A stretch of DNA of 61,282 nucleotides, taken from Verrucomicrobiota bacterium. GTDB lineage: Bacteria > Verrucomicrobiota > Verrucomicrobiia > Limisphaerales > JACQFS01. Both the position numbers and the translations under genes were made by a program. The stretch is from the NCBI GenBank assembly GCA_016199935.1, contig JACQFS010000044.1:1-61282 (forward strand), written 5' to 3'. Positions 44,441 through 52,609 of the stretch are shown in pieces. Positions within the stretch are counted from its first letter, which is position 1. The number at the start of each line of letters is the position of its first letter. Below the pieces are notes generated by a model, which did not search any database, was not told the DNA's origin, and saw only the letters and a program-made list of their open reading frames with translations.

Positions 44441-47167
44441 ATGCCCGTCGCGCCCGCAACCCTCACGCTGCACGACGCCGGACGCATCCCCGCGTCCGGC
44501 GACAACTGCGCCATCGCCATCCGCCGCCTCGACGCCGGCACGCGCGTGGAGCACAACGGCCGCAGCCTCACGCTCTCGCACACCTCGATGGAGGGCCATC
44601 GCTTCGTCGTCGCGCCGATCGCGCGCGGCGAAAACCTGACCTCGTGGGGCTTGCCGTTCGGCAAGGCGACGCGCGCGATGCAGCCGGGCGATTACGTCTG
44701 CAACGCCACGATGATCGAGGCGCTCGCTTCGCGCCACGTGGACTTCGCGCTGCCGGCGGAGCCGAACTTCGAGGATTATTTCCAGCCTTATCAGCTCGAC
44801 GAGCGGACCTTCGTGCCGGCTGAACAACTCGCGCTCTATCCGGCTCCGCGCACCTTCCTTGGCCATGCGCGCGGCGGCGGGCGCGGCGCGGGCACGCGCA
44901 ACCACGTCGTCGTGCTCGGAACCAGTTCGCTCACCGGCACCTTCGCGCGCGTGCTCGCGTCGAAGTTCCGCGAGGCGACGGAAAATTTTCCGAACGTGGA
45001 CGGCGTCGTCCCCATCGCCCACACCGAGGGCGGCGAAAGCGGCACGCCCAACAATCTCGAACTTACGCTGCGCACGCTCGCCGGCTTCGTCGTGAATCCG
45101 AACGTCGGCGCCGTGCTCGCGGTGGACTACGGCACCGAGCCGGTGAATAACGACGCGCTCCGTGACTGGCTCCGCACCCACGGCTATCCGCTCGACTCCG
45201 TGCCGCATCATTTCATCCGGCTCGGAAAAGATTTCGCCGCGAACGTGGGCGAGGGCGCACGCCTCGTCGAGGAACTGCTCGCACAGGCCAACGCCACGCC
45301 GCGCGCGCCGCAGCCGCTCCGCCATTTGAAGATCGGCCTCCAGTGCGGCGGCTCCGATGCCTTCAGCGGCGTCTCCGGCAATCCGCTCGCCGGCCTCATC
45401 ACGCGCGAACTCGTCCGCCACGGCGGCGCGGCGAACCTCGCCGAGACCGACGAGCTTCACGGCGCCGAGTCCTACGTGCTCGCGAAGGTGCGCGACCTCG
45501 ACACGGCGCGAAAATTTCTCCGCACACTTGATGAGTTCGAGGAACGCCTCGCGTGGCACGGCGTCACCGGGCAGACCAATCCGAGCGGCGGCAACATTTT
45601 CCGCGGCCTCTACAACATCGCCATCAAGTCCATCGGCGCCGCGCGCAAGAAGGACCCGGCGGTGCGGCTCGATTACGTCATCGGCTTCGGCGAACTCATG
45701 CGCGCGCCGGGTTTTTGTTTCATGGACAGCCCCGGCAACGACCTCGAAAGCATCGCCGGGCAGGTCGCCGCCGGCTGCAACCTGATTGTGTTCACCACCG
45801 GCAACGGCTCCGTCACGAATCATCCGTTCGTGCCGACGATCAAGCTGATGACGAACACGCCGCGCTTCAATCTCCTGAGCCGCGACATGGATTTCAACGC
45901 GGGCCGCTACCTCGACGGCGAGCCGTTGGAGCAACTCGGCGCGGAGGCCTTTGATTACACCGTGCGCGTCGCGTCGGGCATGAAGAGCGTGGGCGAAAAG
46001 GCGGGCCACTCGCAGGCCCAGCTCTGGCGCGAGTGGCGGCAGACCTCGGTGAAGTCGCTCGAGAAATTTTCCAACCGCCCGAAACCCAGCGGCGAGCCGG
46101 TGAAACTTCGGAGCGCGGAGCTCCAGCTCCGCGTGTTCACGGACTTGCTCGCGAAGCTCGACCACGCGGAGCAGGAGCTCCGCGCTCCGCACACCCGCCT
46201 CATCATCCCCACGAGCCTGTGCGCCGGGCAGGTGGGCAGGCTGATTGCGGACAAACTCAATGCCGAACGGCGCGATGAAACATTTCGCTACGTCGCGCTG
46301 CCGCACACCGAGGGCTGCGGCGTTTCCGGCGAAGCCATCGAGATTCTGGAGCAGACCATCGCGGGCTACGCCGTGCATCCGCTCGCCGAGCGCACGCTGC
46401 TGCTCGAACACGGCTGCGAGAAGACGCACAACGACGCCATCCGGAATTTTTTCACCGCGCACGATCTCGACTACTCGCGCCTGGGCTTCGCGAGCATCCA
46501 ACTCGACGGCGGCATCGAGCAGGTGAGCGACAAGGTGGCGAAGTGGTTTGAAGGCGGCGGAGCGCGGAGTTCCAGCTCCGCGAGATCATCCGATGAGCGG
46601 GTTGGCGGGACACGCGAAGCTGGAGCTTCGCGCTCCGTGCGCCTCGGTCTCACCGCGCGCGGTGAAATGCCGGAGCCGGTCGCCGCGGCGTTTGGCCTGC
46701 TGGCCGGTGCGCTCGCGCGCGGGGGCGGCACGGTCGTCCTGCCGCAGAACTCGCCGCTGCTCCAGTCGCGTGCCTTCACCGCCGACTTGTTCGACTCGTT
46801 GCCCGCGCCGACGCTCGCCTACGGCGGCATCGCGCGGAAGCCCGGCTTGCACATCATGGAGTCCGCGGGCGGACATCTGGTCGAGTCGCTCACCGGGCTC
46901 GGCGCAACCGGCGTCGAGCTTTTGCTCGTGTTCGTCGGCGATGCACCGGCGCAGGGCCACCCGTTCGTGCCCACAGTGCAAGTCACCACAAACAGAATCG
47001 GCTCGGGAGTGGATTTGCTGCTCGACCAACCGGACCCCGCGGCCACGGCGCAGGCGATTGTGGAGCTGTTCGCGAAAGTGTTGCGTGGCGAACACACGCC
47101 GTGCGCGCAGGCCGCGGGCAACGTGGATTTTCAAATGAGTCGCGGCTGGCTCGGAGTCTCGACGTGA
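44441..47167 (+). CDS. Double-length UxaA-family (altronate/galactarate dehydratase-like) protein
   Basis: 908 residues, nearly twice the usual 500. Residues 1-120 are the SAF domain and 140-535 match UxaA ([21 protein letters not shown] at 300-310, [23 protein letters not shown]). Residues 585-908 look like a second, diverged copy ([11 protein letters not shown] at 620-630, [10 protein letters not shown] at 656-664). The conserved Cys of HTxGCG and GCE are missing from the first half (HTEGGES, DYGTE) and kept in the second, whereas CGGSD is kept only in the first. Two dispersed palindromes are translated in frame (residues 557-583 and about 706-733). It probably dehydrates a sugar acid. Confidence 0.82.
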   Translation: MPVAPATLTLHDAGRIPASGDNCAIAIRRLDAGTRVEHNGRSLTLSHTSMEGHRFVVAPIARGENLTSWGLPFGKATRAMQPGDYVCNATMIEALASRHVDFALPAEPNFEDYFQPYQLDERTFVPAEQLALYPAPRTFLGHARGGGRGAGTRNHVVVLGTSSLTGTFARVLASKFREATENFPNVDGVVPIAHTEGGESGTPNNLELTLRTLAGFVVNPNVGAVLAVDYGTEPVNNDALRDWLRTHGYPLDSVPHHFIRLGKDFAANVGEGARLVEELLAQANATPRAPQPLRHLKIGLQCGGSDAFSGVSGNPLAGLITRELVRHGGAANLAETDELHGAESYVLAKVRDLDTARKFLRTLDEFEERLAWHGVTGQTNPSGGNIFRGLYNIAIKSIGAARKKDPAVRLDYVIGFGELMRAPGFCFMDSPGNDLESIAGQVAAGCNLIVFTTGNGSVTNHPFVPTIKLMTNTPRFNLLSRDMDFNAGRYLDGEPLEQLGAEAFDYTVRVASGMKSVGEKAGHSQAQLWREWRQTSVKSLEKFSNRPKPSGEPVKLRSAELQLRVFTDLLAKLDHAEQELRAPHTRLIIPTSLCAGQVGRLIADKLNAERRDETFRYVALPHTEGCGVSGEAIEILEQTIAGYAVHPLAERTLLLEHGCEKTHNDAIRNFFTAHDLDYSRLGFASIQLDGGIEQVSDKVAKWFEGGGARSSSSARSSDERVGGTREAGASRSVRLGLTARGEMPEPVAAAFGLLAGALARGGGTVVLPQNSPLLQSRAFTADLFDSLPAPTLAYGGIARKPGLHIMESAGGHLVESLTGLGATGVELLLVFVGDAPAQGHPFVPTVQVTTNRIGSGVDLLLDQPDPAATAQAIVELFAKVLRGEHTPCAQAAGNVDFQMSRGWLGVST
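46109..46189. repeat. CGGAGCGCGGAG palindromic element, copy 1 (in frame in a gene)
   Basis: 27-bp arms starting CGGAGCGCGGAGCTCCAGCT (46109-46135), inverted at 46163-46189 with one mismatch. At 81 bp it is exactly 27 codons, begins on a codon boundary and codes for residues 557-583 in the linker between the two UxaA halves. Confidence 0.88.
46558..46637. repeat. CGGAGCGCGGAG palindromic element, copy 2 (in frame in a gene)
   Basis: 25-bp arms at 46558-46582 and 46613-46637, inverted with a few mismatches. It codes for a Ser/Arg/Gly-rich loop (about residues 706-733, [15 protein letters not shown]) in the second UxaA half. Confidence 0.85.
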
Positions 47168-47360
47168 GGCCCAGGCGTCCTGCGTCAAAGTGGTGGCGGG
47201 CATTTCAAATGAGGTTCTTCTCCTGAGCGTCCGACTCTGCGTGCTCAAACTTTCCGAATCCAGTCGTGCGTCACCGCCACCTCCGTTGGGCGGACGTATT
47301 CCTTCGGCCGATGGTTTGGCATTGAGGTCTGGAATTTTCGGGTTACAACATCGCGGTTCA

Positions 47361-48425
47361 ATGACCGCCGAAGTTTCACCCGCCCGTTGCGCGAATTTTT
47401 TCCGCCGCGCCGGCGTGCTGCTGTTGCCGTTGCTGCTCGCCGGCTGCGACGAGCCGAAGATCACCAGCTACCGCGCGCCCAAGGACGCACCGGCGCCGGT
47501 CGCAGCGTCCGCCGACGGTGCGCGCGATGCGGAGGCGATGCCCGCGCCGCCGCGCGCGCGTCCGCAACTTTCCTGGACACTGCCCGCGGGCTGGAAGGAA
47601 GCCGGGCCGGGCCGCATGAGCATCGCGAGCTTCACGATCACGGGCGAGGGCGGCAAACAGGCGCAGGTCACGATCACGCCGTTGCCGCCGCTCGGCGGAC
47701 GCGAGGCGGCCGTCGTCAACATGTGGCGCGAGCAGGCGGGCCAGCCGGAACTTTCCGAGGAGGAGGCCGCGAAGCAGCTCCAGCCCGTCGAGGTCGGCGG
47801 CGAGACCGGCAAATTGTTTGAGGTCTCGACCAAGGGCGAGGGCACGAACGCGCCGATGCGCATTGTGACCGCGATGGTGCATCGCGCGGACGCGAGCTGG
47901 TTCTACAAACTCTCCGGCGACGTGGCGGTGGTCGAGGCGCAACGGCCGGCGTTCGTCGAGTTTTTGAAATCCATCCGCATCAAGGAGGCCCCGGCGGAAA
48001 CGGCCGAGGCTCCGGCGGCGTCATCCAGCTTCAAGTGGAAGGTGCCCGACGGCTGGCAGTCGGTGACGCCGGGGCAGATGCAGGACGCGAAGTTTTCCGT
48101 GCCGGCGAACGGCGCGGCGAAGGCGGACGTGACGGTGAGCATTTTTCCATCGGACACCGGCGGGACGCTGGGCAACGTGACGCGCTGGCGTCGGCAGATC
48201 GGGCTCGGGGAAATTTCCGAGGCCGACCTCGCGAAGCTCGTCACGCCCCTTGACCCGGCGAACTCCGGGGCGATGCTCGTGGACATGACGAACGGCGGCA
48301 AACAACTCATCGGTGCCATCGTCCCGCGCGGTGGTCGCTGGTTTTTCTACAAGCTGCTCGGCGATGAGGCCGCCGTCGCGCCGCAGAAGGAGATGTTTGT
48401 GGCCTTCGTGAAATCGGAACCATGA
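47361..48425 (+). CDS. Lipoprotein with a duplicated domain, upstream of resB
   Basis: A 354-residue lipoprotein (lipobox LLAGC after VLLLPLLLAG). Two similar domains of about 145 residues follow. The first starts LSWTLPAGWKEAGPGRMS, the second FKWKVPDGWQSVTPGQMQ, and both continue with W-R-x-Q-x-G near the middle and end W-F-Y-K-L-x-G-D. The function is not known. It lies in front of the cytochrome c maturation genes, separated by a palindromic element. The ATG at 47361 opens the lipoprotein signal. Confidence 0.78.
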   Translation: MTAEVSPARCANFFRRAGVLLLPLLLAGCDEPKITSYRAPKDAPAPVAASADGARDAEAMPAPPRARPQLSWTLPAGWKEAGPGRMSIASFTITGEGGKQAQVTITPLPPLGGREAAVVNMWREQAGQPELSEEEAAKQLQPVEVGGETGKLFEVSTKGEGTNAPMRIVTAMVHRADASWFYKLSGDVAVVEAQRPAFVEFLKSIRIKEAPAETAEAPAASSSFKWKVPDGWQSVTPGQMQDAKFSVPANGAAKADVTVSIFPSDTGGTLGNVTRWRRQIGLGEISEADLAKLVTPLDPANSGAMLVDMTNGGKQLIGAIVPRGGRWFFYKLLGDEAAVAPQKEMFVAFVKSEP

Positions 48426-48434
48426 GGAAATTGC

Positions 48435-48633
48435 AAATGACGAATGACGAATGGCGCGCGCCGCGGCCGCACGGAGCCGGCGGACCGCGAGCCGTCCCGG
48501 CTCGCAGCAGCCTCATCAACAAATCGGTGCTTGGAAAGTCCGGACGCCCTCAAGCCTCCAACGCGCTGCGGGCCGGGACGGCCCGCGGTCCGCACGCACA
48601 ATGTCCGGTCGCGCCATTCGTCATTCGTCATTT
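48435..48633. repeat. 199-bp inverted-repeat element before resB
   Basis: Perfect 24-bp arms (AAATGACGAATGACGAATGG and 4 more bases at 48435-48458; inverted at 48610-48633) enclose 151 bp, itself partly palindromic. It fills the gap between the lipoprotein gene and resB and so carries or displaces the resB upstream region. Confidence 0.85.
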
Positions 48634-48651
48634 GTCATTCCCCTCCCGCGC

Positions 48652-49941
48652 ATGAACCGACTCTGGAAAATCTTCACCTCCCTCCGGCTCACCGTCGTGT
48701 TGCTGGGCTTGGGCATCGTGCTCGTGTGGGTCGGCACCGTGGCGCAGGCGGACGAAGGGCTGTATCAGGCGCAGTCACGCTATTTCAAACACTGGTATGT
48801 CTGGGGCCTCACGCTCTTCGGCCATAAGGTGCCACTGCCGCTGCCGGGCGGCTACACCATCGGCGTGCTGCTGCTGGTCAATCTTGTCTCCGCGCACATC
48901 AAGCGCTTCCAGTGGAGCGCGAAAAAATTCGGCATCCACCTCACGCACGCAGGCGTCATCCTGCTGCTCGTGGGGCAACTTTTCACCGATGTGTTTTCGC
49001 GCGAGACGCAACTGCGCTTTTTCGAGGGCCAGTCCAAGACGTGGTCCGAGAGTGCGACGGATTACGAACTCGCCTTCACCACCGACGCGGGCGGGGACGC
49101 CGAGGAGGTCGTGGTCATCCCGCAGAAATTGCTCATGCAGGCGGCGGAGAAGGGGGTGGAGTTGAAGGACGCGAAACTGCCCGTGGGCGTCCGCGTGAAG
49201 AGTTGGTGGAAAAATTCCCGCTCGGCCTTTCGCGCGCCGATGCAGGCGAACCAACCGCCGCTCACGACCAACGGCCTCGCGCGCCATTTTGATTTCCGGC
49301 AAACGGGCGAGACGAAATCCATGGATTCGAAGAACATCCCGACCGCGCTGCTCGAGCTTGCGAGTCCGGCGGGTCCGCTCGGCACGTGGATTGCGAGCGG
49401 TTGGGCGGGCGACGAGGTGATGGTGGATTGGACCGTGGAAGGCTATGAGGAAGAGATGGGGCCGCAACTGGCGAAAGCCGTCCGTGCCCGGCTGACGGAG
49501 CCGCAGGGCTTCGAGGCGGGCGGGAAGCGGTGGGCGCTCACGCTGCGACCGGCGCGCACTTACAATCCCTATTCGCTGACGCTGCTCAAACCGACGCACT
49601 CGGTCTATGTCGGCACCGTCACTTCGGCCACGCCGGAGGGGATCCCGAAGGATTTCCGCAGCCGCGTGCGCATCGAGAACCCGCAGACGCGCGAGAACCG
49701 CGAGGTGGAGATTTACATGAACAGCCCGCTGCGCTACGCCGGCCTCACCTTTTTTCAACTCCAGATGGACGCCAGCGAGCGGACACGGCAACGGGGCCGG
49801 ACTCCGTCGTCCACGTTGCAGGTCGTGCGCAACCCGGCGTGGCTCACGCCCTATGCCGGCTGCGGCATCGTCGGGGCGGGGTTGGTGATTCAGTTCATGA
49901 TTCACCTCGTCGGCTTCGTCTCAAGGAGGAAAACCAAATGA
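48652..49941 (+). CDS. resB: Cytochrome c biogenesis protein ResB-like
   Basis: A 429-residue membrane protein of the ResB/Ccs1 family: N-terminal helix (LTVVLLGLGIVLVWVGTVAQ), two more helices (GYTIGVLLLVNLVSAHI, GIHLTHAGVILLLVGQLF), a large periplasmic part with YMNSPLRYAGLTFFQLQM, and a last helix near the C-terminus. It is one half of the system II haem-transfer complex. The stop overlaps the ccsA start by 4 bp. Confidence 0.9.
   Translation: MNRLWKIFTSLRLTVVLLGLGIVLVWVGTVAQADEGLYQAQSRYFKHWYVWGLTLFGHKVPLPLPGGYTIGVLLLVNLVSAHIKRFQWSAKKFGIHLTHAGVILLLVGQLFTDVFSRETQLRFFEGQSKTWSESATDYELAFTTDAGGDAEEVVVIPQKLLMQAAEKGVELKDAKLPVGVRVKSWWKNSRSAFRAPMQANQPPLTTNGLARHFDFRQTGETKSMDSKNIPTALLELASPAGPLGTWIASGWAGDEVMVDWTVEGYEEEMGPQLAKAVRARLTEPQGFEAGGKRWALTLRPARTYNPYSLTLLKPTHSVYVGTVTSATPEGIPKDFRSRVRIENPQTRENREVEIYMNSPLRYAGLTFFQLQMDASERTRQRGRTPSSTLQVVRNPAWLTPYAGCGIVGAGLVIQFMIHLVGFVSRRKTK
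49923..49930 (+). promoter_or_regulatory. Ribosome binding site of ccsA
   Basis: AAGGAGGA, 7 bases before the ATG at 49938, lies inside the end of resB. It sets the ccsA start, although the frame is open well upstream. Confidence 0.85.
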
Positions 49942-51926
49942 AAAAATGGCTGCCCCTGATTTTGACCGGCGCGATGGCCGTGTGGTTCCTCGGCACGTTG
50001 CGCGCGCCGGCGGTGAAGGACTTTGACTACGGCGCGTTCGGCCGGCTGCCGGTCGTGTTCAACGGCCGGCATCAGCCGATGGATTCCATCGCGCGCAATT
50101 CCTTGCTCCAAATCCGCGAGAAGCAGTCCGCGAACCTCGAACCGTGGAAGGGCGACCTCGAAAAGCCGAGGATCATCCCCGCCATCGAATGGCTCGTCGC
50201 GGTGATGACGAAGCCGGCCGTCGCCGACGAATGGCCGGTGTTCCGCATTGATAATCCCGAACTCACCGCGCTGCTCAAGCTGCCGGAGAAGGACAAGGAG
50301 AAGGAGTGCGACGGAAAACACTATTCGTGGAAACAGATCGAGCCGTCGCTCGACGTGATGCAGGAGCAGAGCACGCGCATCGGAGGACGCGAGCAGCGCA
50401 AGGAGAGCGAGGCGGGCCAGCGCACGCCGTTCGAGCGCGCGGTGATGAAGCTGCACGACCGCCTCGTGCTTTACATGCGGCTCAAGAACACGCTCCAGCC
50501 GCAGGACGCGCGCGACTGGTCCAAGGAACTCGCCGAATACGAAAGCCTCCTCGGCCCCGGTGTCGCCGCCATCCAGGCGCAACAGGCCAAGGAGAAATAC
50601 GACGAGGCCGTTTTCAAAAAATTCGTCGGCTACGCGCAGAAGTTCGACGCGATGGCGCGACTGGAGCCGCCGCTGGTGGTTCCGCCGCACGCGCATGACG
50701 GCGCGGCGCACGGCGACTGGACGCGCGTGGGTGAGGCGTTGATCGAGGCCGCGCGCGGTGAGTCGCTGCCCGGGGCCGTTCGCCATTACGCGGCGATGGC
50801 GGGCGCGTTCCAGCGCGGCGACGCGGATGATTTCAACCAACAGGTCGCCGCCTATCGCGCCTCGCTCGCGCCGGGCTTCGCGACGGAACTCACGAAGTCC
50901 GGGCGCGAAGTGTTCTTCAATCGGATGCAGGCATTCTACAATGCGATGGTCATCTACGTCCTCGCGGGGTTGCTCGCGTGCGCGTCGTGGTTCAACCGCT
51001 CCGACTGGCTGCGCCGCTCCGCGGTGTGGCTCATCGGCCTTGCGCTGATCATCCACACCACCGGCCTCATCTTCCGCATGGTGCTCGAAGGCCGGCCGCC
51101 GGTCACGAACCTCTACTCCTCGGCCATCTTCATCGGCTGGGGCGCGTGCGTGCTCGGCCTCGTGCTCGAACGTTTTTACAAGGACGGCATCGGTGCGGTG
51201 GTCTCGTCATCGGTCGGCTTCCTCACGCTCATCGTCGCGCACCACCTCGCGCTCATCGCGGAGCACGGCGACACGATGGAAATGATGCGCGCCGTGCTCG
51301 ACACGAACTTCTGGCTCGCCACGCACGTCGTCGCGGTGACGACCGGCTACGCGAGCACGTTCGTCGCGGGGTTCCTCGCGATCGTTTACATCGTGCGCGG
51401 CATGTTCACCAAGACGCTCGACGAAGCGACCGGCAAGGGATTGTCGCGGATGGTTTACGGCATCGTTTGCTTCGCCACGCTGTTCAGTTTCGTTGGCACC
51501 GTGCTCGGCGGCATCTGGGCGGACCAATCGTGGGGTCGCTTCTGGGGCTGGGACCCGAAGGAAAACGGCGCGCTCATCATCGTGCTGTGGAACGCGCTCA
51601 TCCTGCACCTGCGCTGGGGCGGGATGATCCGCGAGCGCGGCCTCATCAATTGCGCCATCGTCGGCAACATCGTCACGAGTTGGTCGTGGTTCGGCGTGAA
51701 CATGCTCGGCATCGGCCTGCACAGCTACGGCTTCATGGACTCGGCGTTCAAGTGGCTCATGGGCTTTGTCGTGAGCCAGCTCGCGTTGATCGCACTTGGG
51801 CTTCTGCCGGACAAATGCTGGGCCAGCTTCCGCAATCGTCCGCCCATGCCACCCGCCGCGCCGTCGCGCAAGGAAATGAAGCCGGGCAAACGTGACAAGG
51901 GCCGGTCCAAGCTCGCGCCGGCGTGA
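49938..51926 (+). CDS. ccsA: Cytochrome c assembly protein CcsA/ResC with long N-terminal extension
   Basis: 662 residues. The first 340 or so form an N-terminal helix and a large charged periplasmic part that is absent from short CcsA proteins. Then come about eight membrane helices with the haem-handling WWD motif (WGRFWGWDPKENGALIIVLW) and conserved His (HTTGLIFRM, ATHVVAVTTGYAS, ILHLRWGG). With ResB it carries haem out of the cell and attaches it to CXXCH sites. The organism thus uses system II. The N-terminal extension resembles that of Bacteroidetes-type fused forms. Confidence 0.92.
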   Translation: MKKWLPLILTGAMAVWFLGTLRAPAVKDFDYGAFGRLPVVFNGRHQPMDSIARNSLLQIREKQSANLEPWKGDLEKPRIIPAIEWLVAVMTKPAVADEWPVFRIDNPELTALLKLPEKDKEKECDGKHYSWKQIEPSLDVMQEQSTRIGGREQRKESEAGQRTPFERAVMKLHDRLVLYMRLKNTLQPQDARDWSKELAEYESLLGPGVAAIQAQQAKEKYDEAVFKKFVGYAQKFDAMARLEPPLVVPPHAHDGAAHGDWTRVGEALIEAARGESLPGAVRHYAAMAGAFQRGDADDFNQQVAAYRASLAPGFATELTKSGREVFFNRMQAFYNAMVIYVLAGLLACASWFNRSDWLRRSAVWLIGLALIIHTTGLIFRMVLEGRPPVTNLYSSAIFIGWGACVLGLVLERFYKDGIGAVVSSSVGFLTLIVAHHLALIAEHGDTMEMMRAVLDTNFWLATHVVAVTTGYASTFVAGFLAIVYIVRGMFTKTLDEATGKGLSRMVYGIVCFATLFSFVGTVLGGIWADQSWGRFWGWDPKENGALIIVLWNALILHLRWGGMIRERGLINCAIVGNIVTSWSWFGVNMLGIGLHSYGFMDSAFKWLMGFVVSQLALIALGLLPDKCWASFRNRPPMPPAAPSRKEMKPGKRDKGRSKLAPA

Positions 51927-51937
51927 CCCGGTCCGGT

Positions 51938-52207
51938 TCAGCGCCCGTAAATTTCGTGCGTTCCGATGTCCACCGTGCGGACCACGTCCCCATCGAGATA
52001 GAAGACCACGTGCAAGTCGCCCTCAATTTCCACCGCATGGACCGTGCGCCCCAGGGCGGCCGAGAGCCGGTGGATTTTGTGGGTGCGCAGCCGAGAATCG
52101 AACGGGTTGTTTTTGAAAATCTTCCAGGCCGCGCGCGCGGATTCCTTCTGCGCCGGGCGTAAATCGTAGAAGTGCTTCCAGAATGTTTCCGAGGCGCGAA
52201 ATTTCAT
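51938..52207 (-). CDS. RelE/ParE-type toxin
   Basis: 89 residues with a RelE/ParE fold pattern: two helices, then VHAVEIEGDLHVVFYLDGDVV and a basic middle (RLRTHKIHRL). The start overlaps the antitoxin stop by 4 bp. It would be an mRNA interferase or gyrase poison, but active residues are too variable to say which. Confidence 0.78.
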   Translation of the reverse strand: MKFRASETFWKHFYDLRPAQKESARAAWKIFKNNPFDSRLRTHKIHRLSAALGRTVHAVEIEGDLHVVFYLDGDVVRTVDIGTHEIYGR

Positions 52208-52446
52208 TTGCGCCCGGGTGGACGGTCGTGAAGCGCCGTTTCCATTTCCACCGTCCGTTCGTCTTCGTGGTCCTCCACGCCCTCCCAGAACGCCTCGGGG
52301 ACGTCCGGATGTTGCAGGCGGCGCAGGAACCGCTCGATGGACTTGCGCTCCGCGGCGGTCAGTTCGCGGATGGTTTCCTCCACGACGCGCGCGCGCTCGC
52401 CGGCGGGGAGCGATTTCATTTCTTCGATGAGCCGGGCCGCTGTCAT
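52204..52446 (-). CDS. Antitoxin of a type II toxin-antitoxin pair
   Basis: 80 residues, helical and charged (MTAARLIEEMKSLPAGERAR), ending in an acidic and then basic tail (VEDHEDERTVEME) that would wrap the toxin. It precedes and overlaps the toxin gene, the usual order. The role is inferred from size, order and overlap. ATG at 52446. Confidence 0.72.
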   Translation of the reverse strand: MTAARLIEEMKSLPAGERARVVEETIRELTAAERKSIERFLRRLQHPDVPEAFWEGVEDHEDERTVEMETALHDRPPGRK

Positions 52447-52609
52447 GCTTCGAGTAAATCCCAACCCTTCGCGTGAGTCAACGGAGGCGTGACCAGGGCC
52501 GGCCCAGGCTCGCAGAAGTGGAGAACCGCGCCTTGACCGTCGTCGGCCGTTCGATAAGTCGTTTTCCTTGTTCTCAAACGCGTTTGCTTACGGCATCGTC
52601 CGCGGCCCG

